Translations under genes and position numbers: made by a program
The notes under the pieces: generated by a model
Told to the model about the DNA's origin: nothing
What the model saw: the letters and a program-made list of their open reading frames with translations, nothing else
Databases searched by the model: none
In this document: in pieces, positions 26,932-40,800 of the stretch
Layout of the letters: each line of letters begins with the position of its first letter
Numbering within the stretch: position 1 is the stretch's first letter
Source: Ooceraea biroi
Lineage: Eukaryota; Arthropoda; Insecta; Hymenoptera; Formicidae
Length of the DNA stretch: 64,000 nt
Direction: 5' to 3'
Assembly (NCBI RefSeq): GCF_003672135.1
Contig: NC_039519.1
Coordinates: 3,906,001 to 3,970,000, forward strand

Positions 26932-28850
26932 GATGTGCGAAATGCACACCACGGCGCGATGGTTTTCGTCGTCTGAGAAGAAACTGGATCGTCGATGACG
27001 CCTCCGTGGAATACAAGCGTAAATGACGGAACGAGCCGCGATGCGAGGCGACGTTTAACCCTCCGCGATCCTTCACGACTTCCTGCCGCGTTCGTGCTCG
27101 CCCGTAATCAACGATTTTTGCGGATACTTAAGCTCGTTATTTAATTAGCAAATTATAGAATGTAATCAACCGATATAGCCGCAGCCTTGGATAATCAGCA
27201 ACGGCCGGGACGCGTTAATTATTTTTCGAAGATGATCTTGACCGAGGATCGTTCAACTGCTCGTTTCGTATCTTATGCGAATTAATTCTTTGAAGACAGA
27301 TGAACACTGAAGACAGTTGCACAGTTTTTTCATTTTATTTCTACAGCAAGTACACTTTATCTTTATATATTCTTGCTGCAGAAAATGTTAAAACGAAATA
27401 CATGCTTATCGATTATTCCACCCAGAGTAAAAAGAAAAAGATACTTTTTTTAGTTTCTAATATCTCTCTGCATTTAATCTGTACGATCTAACGAGCAACG
27501 GCAAACGCTCCAGTGATTTTTTCACTTGCCCGGACTGTACCGGGGTACCAGCTACTGTTTCGGGAGCTGCTTCGAGGTATGCACTCGCAAAAAACACGTC
27601 AGACCGCTGAAGACCCGGGCCTGAAACGGGAGTGAGCGAGAAGAGGAGGATGACGACGGAGAAGAAGAACAAGAAGAAGAAGGAACAGAGGGGCGGAGAA
27701 GCGGAATGCCTGGAGGTGCCGAAGAGAGCAAGAGAGAGAAAGAGAGAGACGGGCAGGCGGGGACCGGTGTCGTTGACGGAAGAGGGACGAGCGGAGCGAC
27801 GGGTCCTGCGGGCCCAACGTGGAGGAAAAGGGCGACGCGGGAGAGGGTCCTCGGCTCGTTTCCGCGCGAGGAACGAAGATGAACGCAAGACCGAAAGCGG
27901 GAGCGCGTAAGAAGGGGCAACAGGTGGATGGGGTTAGCGGCTTATCCAGCTAACGCCCCAAGTGATATCGCGGTAACTCTGCCGTGACGTGCGAGGGCTT
28001 ACGACGCCGTTGTCGTAAAATCAGGAATTTCGGTTCACCCATCGATCCGGCTTTCGCCGCGGCCGAGGACGCGGATTGGTCTTGCGTCGACTACGGGATC
28101 GCGTGCGAAGGAACGCGCTCCAGAAGCTTCTGGCTTCAACGAACGCATCGGTCCTCGATCACTCGTTTGCGAACGATGGAAATTATAACAAACAATAGAG
28201 ATTTATGCAATATCGGGAGCAATATTGACAGCAATATAGAAAGAAAAATGATTGCTAGAGTCAACGATGATGCTTTGCCGGATTTTTTTGTATTGTCACG
28301 CACAAGCGGAGCAGAATAGAACAAGTTGGTGCGAAATTGTGCAAACGTGCCATCCCTCGTGCCCCGGATGTTCGGATCTCGACGACAGCCGAAACGGCAC
28401 GGCGAATAATTAACCGCGGAGTGCGGTATCGCGCCGTGCCGCATACGACAGCGTTCGGCAGCGTTTATCGGCGGATCAGCTTATCTACCGGGTGTAACGG
28501 AGATACGCAGCGACGGCGTTTCCTGCTGGTGTGTGTTTCCCGTTAAGGCGATAACCTTAATCGCTGACCAAGCACAGGATCCTCGTAGACCTGGAGTCGC
28601 GGAAGAGCCGAGATTCGAGAAATCAAGTGCGACGGAAGCGGCGCGCTCCGGGATCCGCCGCGCTCCAGATCGGCCGCGCAAACGAGCTTACGTAAGGCCG
28701 AATCGCGATGACGGCCTTTAATTTTGGCCAATTGAACGCACGGTCCTTTTCGGCGTACGCATCTTACGTCAGCGGCCACGCCGTCGTTCCTCGTCCGGCT
28801 AATTCCATCCATCAAAAAATCCGCGATGCCCCTTCGTATGGAGATCCCGT

Positions 28851-28899
28851 TCTCGTCTCGTCTTGTCTCATCTCATCTCGTCTCGTCTCGTCTCTCTCG
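28851..28899. repeat. (TCTCG)n pentanucleotide repeat
   Basis: TCTCGTCTCGTCTTGTCTCA-type units, about nine copies with C/T and G/A variants. Confidence 0.85.
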
Positions 28900-30293
28900 C
28901 GGTTTCTGCGGCAGCGTTCGACGCGCGTAAATTACTGAGCGTGCTCGCCTCACTCGTCTTTATTAATTCCTCGAATACCGCATTAACCCGCGTAACGAAA
29001 AATCGCGCTGCTGTTCTACAGTGATCGAAGAAGTATTTTTAAACATTCGTTCAGCTCCGTGAAATTTTTGCGAAAATAATCAACCAAGGAGAATTATAGA
29101 TGATCCGATCTGAAACAGCTCCTGATCCGAAATTATGCCGGAAGCTGTGATCACTTCTGTTGTTCCTTCTGTTCGTTATATTTCGTATCGGATTTTGAAA
29201 TCTTTGCATCTCGTCTCTATAATATAATTACTTGTTATTGTTAAAAATTCCTGGAAATGAAGATAAATCATTTTTTTATAAAGCATTGGTAGGCACTCGT
29301 CAATTTTTCCAATCTCCATCAACGCAATAGTATGCAGTGTGATGTATACTACTGATTCGTACACTTATTCGTAAATCTACTTAACAAAATTTTACGCGAT
29401 CCGCTATCTGCTCTACCACGCGCGATAATTCGCTATCTTTCGGCGGTCATCGCGTGAAACGGAATCAAATTAAATGTGGCGCGACCCATATTAATCTGCA
29501 ACATTCTAATCGTATTTATCGAAATATCGAGCCGGCGATATCCCCGAGCGATAATTGGTTCCCTCTTTGTGACAGATAATCCGCGGATTGATGCGTTCGC
29601 GATCGCGTTACGTAAATTGTTGCCGACCCGAATGTCGGATCGCGTTCCTAAGTGCAAAACATGGTAAAGCTAAAGATTAGAAAGCAGCAGATACGATCTT
29701 CTACCAGCAGCGATCACTGAATTCGAGGGCTTAGCAGAGAAAGCAACGAGGAGATATGAATATATCATTGCAGAGTTACAGTCCAAATGGGCGACATGCC
29801 CGTCAATTTTGTCGTTGATACGAATGTGAGGAAAAAATCATTTGCAATTGCACTTCCAGTTTACGTAGCAAAATGCTCGTATGTGAAAAATAATGATATA
29901 TCTTTCTCTAAAACAAATAAACACGATGCATGAGACAAACAATTTCTCCATACGCACATGATTTCTTTCATAGAAATATAATTATTAGATAGATTTAATA
30001 GCTTTTACCCAAAAATATTCCTGAAAGAACTGTTTAAAAATTTAATCATTTCGTAATCCATAGAAGCTGGATATTATCAATTTTTCATATGTATTTAATC
30101 CATTAATCCGTATTAATTAAAAACCCAAAATATTATGTCACATATAAGAGTGCGCGTTCCATTTTTACATCCAATAAAATTGCTCGACCGTCGTCTTCCT
30201 GCTCTCCCCTCTCATCGTGGTAATTAACTTTTCTTTCTATAATATTCACCGACAAAACAAAGGATCGTTGCTGCGGCATAAAAAAGTAATGCA

Positions 30294-30361
30294 GAAGGAG
30301 AGAGACAGAGAGAGAAAGAGAGACAAAGAGAAAGAAAGAGAGCGAGAAAGAAAGAGAGAGG
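30294..30361. repeat. (GA)n/(GAAA)n microsatellite
   Basis: Purine-only run of about 65 bases with AGAGAGAAAGAGAGA units and occasional C. Confidence 0.9.
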
Positions 30362-31082
30362 ACCCGCGAGCTCTACCTGCGTTTGATATATCGGCTTCGG
30401 TGGCCGGATAGATGGATTACAATCATTCTGGGAGCTGGGGTGGTCAAATACCGTGACCATGCGTGCTTCAAACGTATCCTCGTGCACGCACACGTGCACG
30501 TATGCAACGCACTTTCGAGTACACACGTGGCACCAGTGCGTGCACGCGCAGTCCTGCGTGCAATGCGCTGCAAGGACGCGTTTTCAAGTGCCAGAATGCG
30601 TCGCGATTGCTTTGAAACCATGCAGCTTAAAAATATTGGATCGCGATTTCTTCCATCGTCGACGTGCTTTCGTAAATTCGCGTGACTCTTCGAGATTTTT
30701 AATGTATATGTATTACTTGATATCGATAATCGACCTCGCTTGGCGCAACGCATCGGAAATCTAATTATAATATCGACAGAGATAAAAAAATTTAATAAAT
30801 TCTGTATCTTTCTTGTCTATTTCATTCGCGCAAACTATTGTGCTCAAGTTTCGTGATTCACACATTGTCCATTATTTTACGAGTAATCAAATTCAAATTT
30901 TGTTACACATCGAATAATTAAGTCGAAAGTACTGTCTTGTGTTTTATATTAATGAAGAATAAAGATGAGCGCTTATATGGTAATGCCATGACCATGGAAA
31001 GAAAGTCTCATGTATCTCGAAATAACAGTAATGGGATTATCATTGATCCCTGAATTTTTCCCTGAAATACACCTGTATGGAT

Positions 31083-31112
31083 AATGCATGCTTTCGAGGA
31101 CAAGCATGCATT
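31083..31112. repeat. Perfect 11-bp inverted repeat AATGCATGCTT ... AAGCATGCATT
   Basis: The arms are separated by an 8-bp loop. ATGCATGC is itself nearly palindromic. No functional assignment. Confidence 0.75.
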
Positions 31113-32820
31113 CGTGCAAATTGAATGAGCGTCCTCTTTTTAAAAATATTTTTGCTTTCGTCTTTTTGCACTAGCGCTTTAATACATTAATTATGAGTGA
31201 TCTGTCCAATTTCTTGAAAAATAGCACATCGTGTAATCTCTATAAAACAAAATGAAAACAACTTTTTGAGAGGCATCCGTATAATTATATATAAAATGTT
31301 AACATCATATTTACATATATTGCACATAATGTTTTGCATTTTTTATCTGTTTGTTCTTCTTCTATCTTTTTCGTAACGGTCAAAACCGAATAGAAGGCGG
31401 AATTGATGATGAAACGGAGCGTGTCAAAACACACACGTTTACGATGATTCCACGTTGATCCTACCATCGCGATGACCGACTCTAAATGACTTCTCGCAAG
31501 TTACCTGCGCCGCACGGTGGTTTTTTTCATCGGTGATTTTTCGACATGCTACGGTCACTCGAAAGCAGTCGTCGATCGAGAGATCGAGCGGTCAATGGAG
31601 ACATGCGGTCTTATTCCGCTGAATGCCAGAACATGAACATGGTCGTGGCACAGGAAGAAGGCAGGGGCACATCCGTATCGTGGTCAGAACCCGTGACCCC
31701 CCGATACGTACACGTGTAAACGTACGCGCGTTCGTCCGTACAGCACACACGCAAACCGCGGCTTTGCCAAGGATTATCCCCCGCCCTGCGTTGCCCTCGG
31801 TTCTCATTGTGAGATCGCGGAGCGTCGGATATATGCGTGTCGGACTTGAATTAGGATCCTCGATTTTTGATGCGGCGGATTTTGAGAGAGAGAGAGAGAG
31901 GAATCGCTCAAATCTGAGAGAATCCTGGCTCCGGCAGCGCTGCGCTCAAAAACCAAATAATTACTGCTTTTATCGGTTCGTTTTTTTTGTTTTCGATCCT
32001 GTACGTTGCATCCTGTATGTGCGAATGAATATTTAAACGTACACATTTGCTGTATATTTAGCGTAATAATAATTTTTCGAGAGAAACATACTCAAATTGA
32101 ATTACACAAAGACTTACGAGTGAGAAAAAATGGAGAAGTCTTCGGCAATTTTTCCAAGAATCTTTCCAAGATTCTCCTGTATTACTTCTTAAACGGTTGC
32201 AGCGTTAAAAAAAAGCCGCTTTATTCATTTACTTTAGATAATCGCACGTTATACACGTGGAGTGGCCAGCCGCTTTGAGATGCGAAAGAATGTGCCAAAT
32301 TGATGACGAGGAATTAAGCGGACTGAAAGCGCGTCCAGAGAGAGGGGTGCAAGAAGCGATAGGGTGGCCAATTGGCTGTGTAATGTCAGAAAGGGGTTGC
32401 TTTTCTCGCCCCTCATGCTCGCTGACGCCTAATATAGGCGCTGCGTTATTTTTATAAGTTCGGCAGACTGAACGCCGCGCCGAAACGCTAATCCACGACA
32501 TGGACAACTTTATTGGAATTTTATCTTCTTTGTCGAATTAAGGCCACGTTCTACGTTCGACGTAGACACAAATTTCCATCACGTTGGCAAATAATTTGCT
32601 GTTTCACGTACTCAAGTCTACGTATCAAATAAATGTTTATACAATTCTTTGGTATTCTCTACACAAAAATATGAAGATAAAAATATGAAGATATTTTGCA
32701 AGCTATCTGTATTTTATCAAACAGGATCACGCTCTTCGTTTCTCTACAGGTGAAATGGATTGATAACAAATCAATCGCGCGTAAAGTATCGTGCAGATGA
32801 AAAAAAATTTGCAAGCTTAC

Positions 32821-32895
32821 CTGAACTTGATCCGTCTTCGTGTTAGCAGCCATCCATGCCTCTACGAAAGTGTCCATTGCGCTCTGAAAATCCAT
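32821..32895 (-). CDS. First coding exon of an unidentified regulator-like gene (25 residues)
   Basis: The frame starts MDFQSAMDTFVEAW and ends DQVQ at a good donor (CAG|GTAAGC), phase 0. The ATG has a favourable context (GGAATGG). An in-frame TGA lies 32 codons upstream (32994-32992), so this is the first possible start. The peptide is a short amphipathic helix-like N-terminus. The next minus-strand exon I can find (25729-25462) also begins in phase 0, across a 7.1-kb intron, giving a continuous frame VQ-SQALAL. A large first intron is usual for insect developmental regulators. I do not recognise the protein, and no domain is visible in this exon. Confidence 0.5.
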
Positions 32896-34500
32896 TCCCT
32901 TCTGGGACCTCAATGTTTCGCCTGGGCCTCGGAAGTCGCCGCCATTCGTGACATATCGCGTAGCCTTCGAGTCCTCACAAAGTTGTACTGTTCATTTTCG
33001 GATCCCGAACACTTATCAGTCAGTCATCAAGAGAGAAATGTGACGGCCTGAATGTGACGAGCTCAAGTCTCTCTAAGTCAAGTGTCAATTTTCGTCGATC
33101 GATTCTCCTTGTCTCTCCAGCTTTGCGTCACTTTCAGCACCCGTGTGTACGTCAAGTATCGATCGATAATCGCACGACGACGTGAACTTTCTATTCACGA
33201 TGGGAATCACAGGGACGTTTCGAGACGCGCGTGAAACGTCCGCCTATTTATATTGCAAAATGTCTTTCTGCCGTTACCGAGTTCTTAATAATTCCTAACT
33301 AGTGAATGCTAATGATTAACGCGTGGGTGATCATTTCTCTTACAGCGAAACAGGTTACACGCCTACGATCACTACGATCTGCTCTAAGTTCTATTTGGTA
33401 TATAGCGGTGATACATTAAATACGATAAGACCGCGCGTATTTCTGACTAGACTGCGGAGAATCACACACGTGCTCGCGACTCATTACGATCAATCGTACA
33501 GTTCGGAGATACTCAAAATCGGAGTAAATAGAGTGATCTACAGTCTCGTCCGGTTTACGATCACCGATCGGCGCGTCTGTCCATTCAGGATGTCGCGCGC
33601 GGGTACACCATTCTGAACTACGATCCTCGTTCGCAGGATCAGTCACCGTTGCCGGTCATTTCCCTGAAAGAGCCCACGGGGCACTGTTCCAGCGCGCGTG
33701 GACCGTCACCGGCCGTCAAAATCGAACATGTGCGTGCTCGGCAAACCCGGGGGGTTTCGATCGATCGCTTCACAGGCCTCGTCTCGCGGTGGCTTCCTCG
33801 CAGCAGGCGGATCCGATCACGATCATCACGTTCACATCGTTCCCCTCTTCCTCGTCCTGGATGCGCCTGAGAAAACGCGCGGAGATCAGCGAGCACCAAC
33901 GAAACGTCATTCGCGCCGCCGTGGAAGAGCACGCTCCGCGAGAAAAGCCCACGTTCGCATGGAACGGCGTTCGAGCCGCGACTGTGCGCGTCGAGGCGTC
34001 GCGGCGCTCGATCTGCTGCCCCTACGACGCCCTACCCGCGCCGTCGGTATCAACCCCACCACCGTGTCGTATCGCCGCTGCCGCCGCCGCCGCCACCACC
34101 ATCAACCCACCACGACACCGTCTCGCCGAGATCGCGGCGGCGGCGAGTGCCTTCCTCTGGTCCTCACGGCGGCTGGTCCTCCTCACCCTCGCACACGCCG
34201 GAGCCCACCTTCGTCCTCCACCCCCGTGATCCTGGCGTCTCGCTCGCGCGCTCTCTTATCCACTCCTGATTTCGCCCCCGGAGCTGCCTCGTTCCGGATA
34301 AAGCGACGTCCCTCTCGCGGCTTTACCGCCGCCTCCTTTCGTCCGTCCTTGTCCCCCAGTTTCGAGGTATCTTCTCCGTTTTTTTTCCCAATCGCGCATC
34401 CTCTTGAGTGTCTCGTTTTGGTTTTTTTTTTTAATATTGTTGCGTGCGCTCATCTGGATTCGTGATTCGCCAACGTTGCCTTCTAGTTCCAGAGTAAGGT
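32896..34500 (-). promoter_or_regulatory. Probable 5'UTR and promoter region, GC/CpG-rich, upstream of the start exon at 32895
   Basis: Immediately upstream of the start codon on the minus strand. It becomes strongly CpG-rich from about 33.6 to 34.4 kb, with CCG/ACC trinucleotide runs near 34,080. The transcription start and any non-coding first exon cannot be placed by eye. A 255-codon plus-strand open frame (33698-34465) is very Arg/Ser/Pro-rich and looks like a composition artefact. Confidence 0.3.
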
Positions 34501-34841
34501 GCAAACGTTTTCGTCTTCTTTGAATTTTGTCTTGGCGTTTGCGATCTTTGTCATTTTGATAAGTTGATAAATTTTTATTCCTTTATCGTAATCTGATTTA
34601 CCTCCCGACAAAACAATGTTATACTTTCATCTATTTAATGTGCAACTTTTCCCTCTTGTCTTTGATTAGATCATTTTCTCTTATTACATCACTCGCTCCA
34701 TGCAGATATTCGTTGCCGTTGTTCATATTTATATTCTTCCTCGAACTATGATGGATCTTTTTTATCTTGCACACATCTATCTCTTGCTATCCCTTTTCTT
34801 TCAAATCTCTCTTTCTTTACTGAAGTTAACTCCCTGCTCAA

Positions 34842-34866
34842 CGCTCTTGTCTTGTCTTGTCTTGTA
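34842..34866. repeat. (CTTGT)n pentanucleotide repeat
   Basis: Five CTTGT units in a row. Confidence 0.85.
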
Positions 34867-37800
34867 GGTTGGCATTCCGATCATAAAACCGTTTCGAGGG
34901 GTATATTTGTAGATAAGATGCACGATCTTTGCGTCTGTCCACTAGCAATGTATACCTACAAGATATACCTACAAGAGAAGATTTGTGAATCTCGATGACC
35001 GAGCATAGGTGTAGGAGCATCGAACGAGATCCATACCATTGCATCAATTTTTGCGATCTCGACTGTAAAATGTTAACTATTACTCTATGCTCAAAAGTTT
35101 ATAAATGTATCTTTTGCTGTTATAAATCTCTCTTTATGAACAACATTTATAACAATTTATAAATCTAAAGCTTAGGAATAATATATCAAATACACGAAAT
35201 GCGCTGCATAAACATACACTGCATAATGTAAAAATAAATACTCAATCCAATAATGATAAATAATTAAATACGATGCTTAAAGAGTTTGATGCGTTTAATT
35301 CCATGCGATAAGAAACAATAGATGTGTATCCGGATTAGAAATTGATTTTTCGACCTTCGTAATAAAAGCAATCAAGATCCGAAACATCAAAATGTCCATT
35401 GATAAGAAAACAGATTAACGGCTCACAAGTTAATATAGAAAATTGTCTTTATATTTGTTGTGTCAAAAAACGTAGTTTAGATTAGTCAAACAATTTTAAA
35501 TCTAAGCTTGATAAATACACGAAATAACAGGAAAACTGAATTTAAAACAAGATTATTATAAAAATATCAGGAGACATAAAATTAGACGTAGATCACAAAA
35601 GCTTTACACAAAATTCCAATTTCTTATAAATTAGTTACTACATGTAATTATCTGTTTTAATTAACAGACATGGTATTAGATTAAAGTAACAGTAATTAAT
35701 ATATAGAGTCGATTTTCTTTCTCTCTCTGTCCAATACGCTTCCTTTCATGCTATTAAAATGGATCGTCCAAATCGGGAGTACCTCAAAGAGAATGTGCAC
35801 ACACACGTATTCGCAGATTCCTGCAAACGTCGTTCTCGGATTAGGCGATTTCTCGAAATTAATTTCCGTACGACAACGAACGAGTAATGTTGCGCTACCG
35901 ATTCTCGCGGTATCCATATGAATTTCCGGTGCTTCGCGCGCGAGCGACATCCTTGCATATATCCTTTGATTACATCCTTTCACATCCGCGTGTGCGTCGC
36001 ATACGCGTTCGTGATGCACGTATATGGCTTCACGTCGTCATACGTGATGTCAGGAACAGCGGTGTCGACGTGCACGGTGGTGCAAGGTGCGTTATTATCG
36101 TCCGACAATCCGTCGGATTTGGATAAATTTCGAATCGAATATCTGGCCGTTTTATCGACGGATTAACGATGAAATGAAGTATTTGCGGCGTAATCGGGGA
36201 ATATCTTCGAGGATCGCGAGATAATGCAGCGATTACGTAATCAGTGGCAAAATGTACCTCTGATATTTTCTTATCAGTAGAATTATCTAATGTATTGTTA
36301 CACGTTCGATGAAACTTATATTCGGTGTGCTTCTCTCTCTCTCTCTTTTATGTGCATTTATCATGAAAATCGAGATAGCAGAAAAATGTCAACGGTGGTT
36401 ACATTACGAGCCATTCTGTTTCCGCTGGACAACATCTAATAATCACAGTAAAACATTTTAATAGCAAAGCCTTCCTGATACAGTTCCATTTGGTACAAAA
36501 AAGATTTTCGCGAGAGTGTTGTGACTTTCGTGGTATTAAATTAATACAACTAAATATAATCGAACCTATCCTGTTATCCATATAGTGATACAATGAAATT
36601 AAAAAATACTGACTGCCATATACGGCTTAATTCCAACAGCTCCGATAGCGTCCGATTGGCAGACTGGATAATCCCGGGATTAAACCGCGTGCTCAAAAGT
36701 TAATGCCTTATTCACGTGGCGCGTGATATTGCTTTTACGTCACAGAGCAGCTGTACTAATCCTTTAGCATAGAAATTATTTAAACATGATCAAAGCAACG
36801 TAAAAAACGATTTATACGCTGTCGCAATAGTGCCGAGAATGCAGGATGAAACGTAGCAGTTTTTAATAACATAAATAATAGCAATTTAAATAAAACATCC
36901 GAATTTTGCCGAAAAATATTGTTTTATTCTTTTTTTTTATAGAAATTAAAGATTCAGTTTCTCATTTGAATACTTTATTACGAATTTATTACGACATATA
37001 TCCGCCGTGCGCGTGAGTGTGCATCATCAGGAGCCAGCGTGTGTAAATCTTCAGGCAAATGTGCCTTGACAGGCTAAGAGTCTAGCGAGATTTCGTTCGC
37101 CGATACAGCGTTTTACACTCGCGAAATCCGATCGCATTATTCCCATAGGGATAAACGGTAACCAGGCGCGTCGTGAACGCATCTACGTTCCGTCTCAATG
37201 CTGGCTCTTAATCCGTCTTAATCTACCCATTCCGCAGGTATACTTCAAGTTCTCTGCTCGGCCGTTAGAAAAATCGCGGGAGCATCCGAGGAGTCGCGAA
37301 CGATGTGCTTAACCCGAGCGGATACCAAATATGAGACATACAACGATACTCATCCGCTTACGTTAGGTCTTATTGGCAAAGCTCTCCATTCCTAGGATTA
37401 AACGCGCGCAGTTGGAACGTGATTCATCGCTGTCTATGTATATTAAGTGCTTCGTGAATTACTCATTCCCGTTGCACGTTACTCGCCGATGTGCCCGTGC
37501 GGTCTAATCCCCGCGCCGCTGATTACGACGCCGAAGCCAATAAAGCATCGCAACCGAGAGCTTCGTCTCGAAGTTCCCTGCCGCCGCGTCCGACGATGCA
37601 CTCTTCACTCTCCGGTCTCGGTTATACCTCCTCTCGCGCCGGTACATGCACACGGCACGCGCGCGCGCACTCTCTCTCCACTCCCGAGGGAGAGAGGCAC
37701 GGGGAGAAAACACGACAGTGGGGTAACGATTGCATCCGCGGATGCCTCTGATGCAATCTGTGTGCAAAGCGGTCCAAAGTTGCAGCTCCTACGACGAAGG

Positions 37801-40800
37801 GCCGTCGTAGAAGGGGTACGTCGTCCTCCCGACGAGGACGAGGAGGAGAGAAGGAGGAATGGGGGGCGAGTCGTGGCGAGAGGGTTCCGGGGGAGTCGGA
37901 TGCGCGGGTGGAAGAAGGACCACGCGTCCCAGATCACGTCTGGAGGGGGCACAAGAGGACACACCGGGGAAGAGGGGAAGGTTACGTTGTCGGGCGCGGT
38001 GGCCCTTGGCAAGGGTGGTTTGCCAGGGTCGACGAAACGCCGGATGGCAAAGCCCTGTTCCCTGGGCGTGCACCGACGGAGCTTGCAGGCGGAGCCTGTG
38101 CGGCACGCCTACCATGGAACTGGCAGCTTTCGCCTCGCCGAACCACGAAGCCGGCGCGCTCGTCCTACGTCCAGGACGGCGTACCCCCCACTTCGAGAGT
38201 GCCCTCTCGTCAAGGCTCTCTCTCTTTCCTTCCGGAGCTTTTTCGAGGTAAGGACAAGCCTTGCCGTCTTACGACGGGGGCACACGAACGTCTCACACCA
38301 CCGCGGCATATACGCGTTTATCCGAGGTGTGGGAGGTAGCTGGACGAGGAGGGAGAGGGAGAACTGGGGGGACGGTCGAGGCGGGCTGGCTCGCTGCGAG
38401 AAAAGCTGGGTTTTCTCCGCAAGGGGCGATAAAGGAGAAGGCCCAGAGAGGGAGGACTAAGAAGCGCAGAAGAGAGACAACTAAGGCGAGAGTAACGTAT
38501 GCCCGGAGCTAATTTGCCGGGAGCTTACCCGGGAAATTACGAGCGACCCCGCGCGATGCATCCGAATATCCTCGTCGTCCAATAGGCGGTCCCGATGATG
38601 CCCAGCTAGAATTAAAAGAACTAGGTTCGCTTATAGAAGGATGCCTACGGACTTAGAACTGCAATGGTATGTATGATGTTAGGCGAGGCCAAGTGCTCAA
38701 GTCTGCAGAAAATGTAAACGCTTTTAAATGTTCTTTAATATTATACATTTTTATTATATTTACATGTTTATTGTTATACATATATTTGTTGGAGATTTAA
38801 TATGCGACATGTGAAATGTAAATTTGTAAATCTATTATAACTTCTGAATAAAATAATCAAAATTTGATGTGCAATATTATTTAGCAAACTTTTATGTTGT
38901 TACCTTTAGTTCAGTAAAATTTAAAGATTTAATGATGTATATGATTAGAGTATAGATAATTTTATTAATATTTATTTAAATTTCATGACTTGAATATTTT
39001 AAATGATTTTATTATATAACACTTCTGTATTATTGATTTTCGATACGGATATTTCTTCCGAATACAATTACCAATACAGGGTTCCAGTCATCGCGCACCC
39101 TTGTATCGGCAACCGTAACTGTAACGTACATCCTTGGCGAAATAATGCGCGTCACTGCACAGGAAATATCTCATGATACTTTCTATGGTGGCATTAAAAA
39201 TGTCGCGTTCATACATACTTTACTGGAAAGCATTCATAGGAACCACCGAGACCATGTAACCATCAAAACGTTACGAAACCCAAAGTCATATATCTTTGAT
39301 TATCACGCTAGGATTAGCACATTGTTCCAATCTGATTAAAAGATTCAGTGAAATGAAGTTTGGACGTCTTATCATAATATTATTTGTCAGGCTAATCTTA
39401 TTGCATAATTATCATTATCGTTGATTATAAAGACGCAATTCTGTCAGAAGGATTATCTCACTTGTATAATGTGTATGTAGCCATGATTATAACTTTGATA
39501 AATTAAAATTTGCGCACACGTGCAAATCAGATATGGTTTATGCTGGGATGAATTGATTAAACACAATATTAACTTTTAAGATAGCTGTTGTGACATATGC
39601 TGTGTATTAAGTGATTTTATTTTACTTTCTTCTCTCCAACTCGGTATATTTTTCTTGCTTTACATTCATTGAGAATTGGTATCGCATTGCATATCATATT
39701 AACGCACGTGTCAAAGTATCGTCTTGTAAAAATCCAGTTTTGTTATCATGTATATTAATATGTAATTATAAACCAGAGATAAGTAATTAACAAATAAAAT
39801 ATAATTACATATCAAAATAAGGTAAAATGATTCCTCCACAGTACTTCTTAAATCTCAATTGTTTTTTTAGATATTTCCATTTCCAATAAAAACCTAACTG
39901 CGTCAATTAAATAAAGTTACGATATAAATTATTTGATCAAATAGTACACACGATACACGGATATGGATTCGGTATGTGAGTCACCAGATTACTCGTTCTG
40001 GAGTTCGCATACGCGTTCGCTCTTATTTACGACGGAGACTTCATTCGATTGATTAGCGGAACTCGCAATAAAATAAACTTCCGCTCTGAATTTTATGGCG
40101 GAGCGGTGCCACGCCAGACGCGCAACAATAAGCGCAATAATAAAGAGATATTTCGCACTGAGCACTGTACCCCAGGCGGGGGTAAGATACGTTACTCTCG
40201 CCGGCGAGACACCCCCGCGAGAGAAAGAGATCTGTCGCGCCGAATCTGCGCCGAGCATGTGGTCTGGCGGCGTTAAGATACAAATTGAAAACCATTTAGC
40301 AAATCTCCCCGTAGTTCGAAGTGTTAATAAATTCAGGTTTACGAGGGTCGGAGGGTTACGTTATGGATCCGCGCGAGACGGCTCTTTACTTTACATAAAA
40401 GCGGCTGCGCGTACGTTCGCTGTGGGTACGCGCGCGAAAGGGAATCCCCGCGGAATATTTCGAGGTATCGGAACGGATCTTTTTATCGCTCGATCGAGCG
40501 GAAGCTCGCGCGCGGAATATACGGCCGTGCAATTTGCTGAACCGAAGGTAACGTGTGCGCGAACGTTAATAAAGGCACGATGGAGAGATGAAATTTCAAA
40601 GTAAGTATTATATGTCGTTTTACATACGTCTGCTGTGCCCGCCTTATTTATGCCCTCCTCGCGAATCACGGATTGTGAAATGTTATGCGCATATAGGAGC
40701 GAACTTATTAAAAATTATAGATTCATGTACCGTATATTCTTATGGGGAAAGGAACATTTCTGTTAAACATTTTTATTAAATGTTTCATTAAAACAAAAAC

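Larger units (their letters stand above)
25730..32820 (-). other. Putative 7.1-kb first intron of the regulator-like gene
   Basis: No supportable exon on either strand. It holds a (CCG)n run near 26900, a GC-rich island at about 27.5-28.9 kb with chance reading frames, a TCTCG pentamer run, a GA-rich run at 30.3 kb and several AT-rich stretches. Intron status depends on the two flanking exons belonging together. Confidence 0.4.

Noticed and set aside
33698..34465. 255-codon plus-strand open frame upstream of the minus-strand start exon
   Set aside because: Arg/Ser/Pro-rich, overlaps other frames in the same CpG-rich patch and contains trinucleotide runs. No motif and no splice context.
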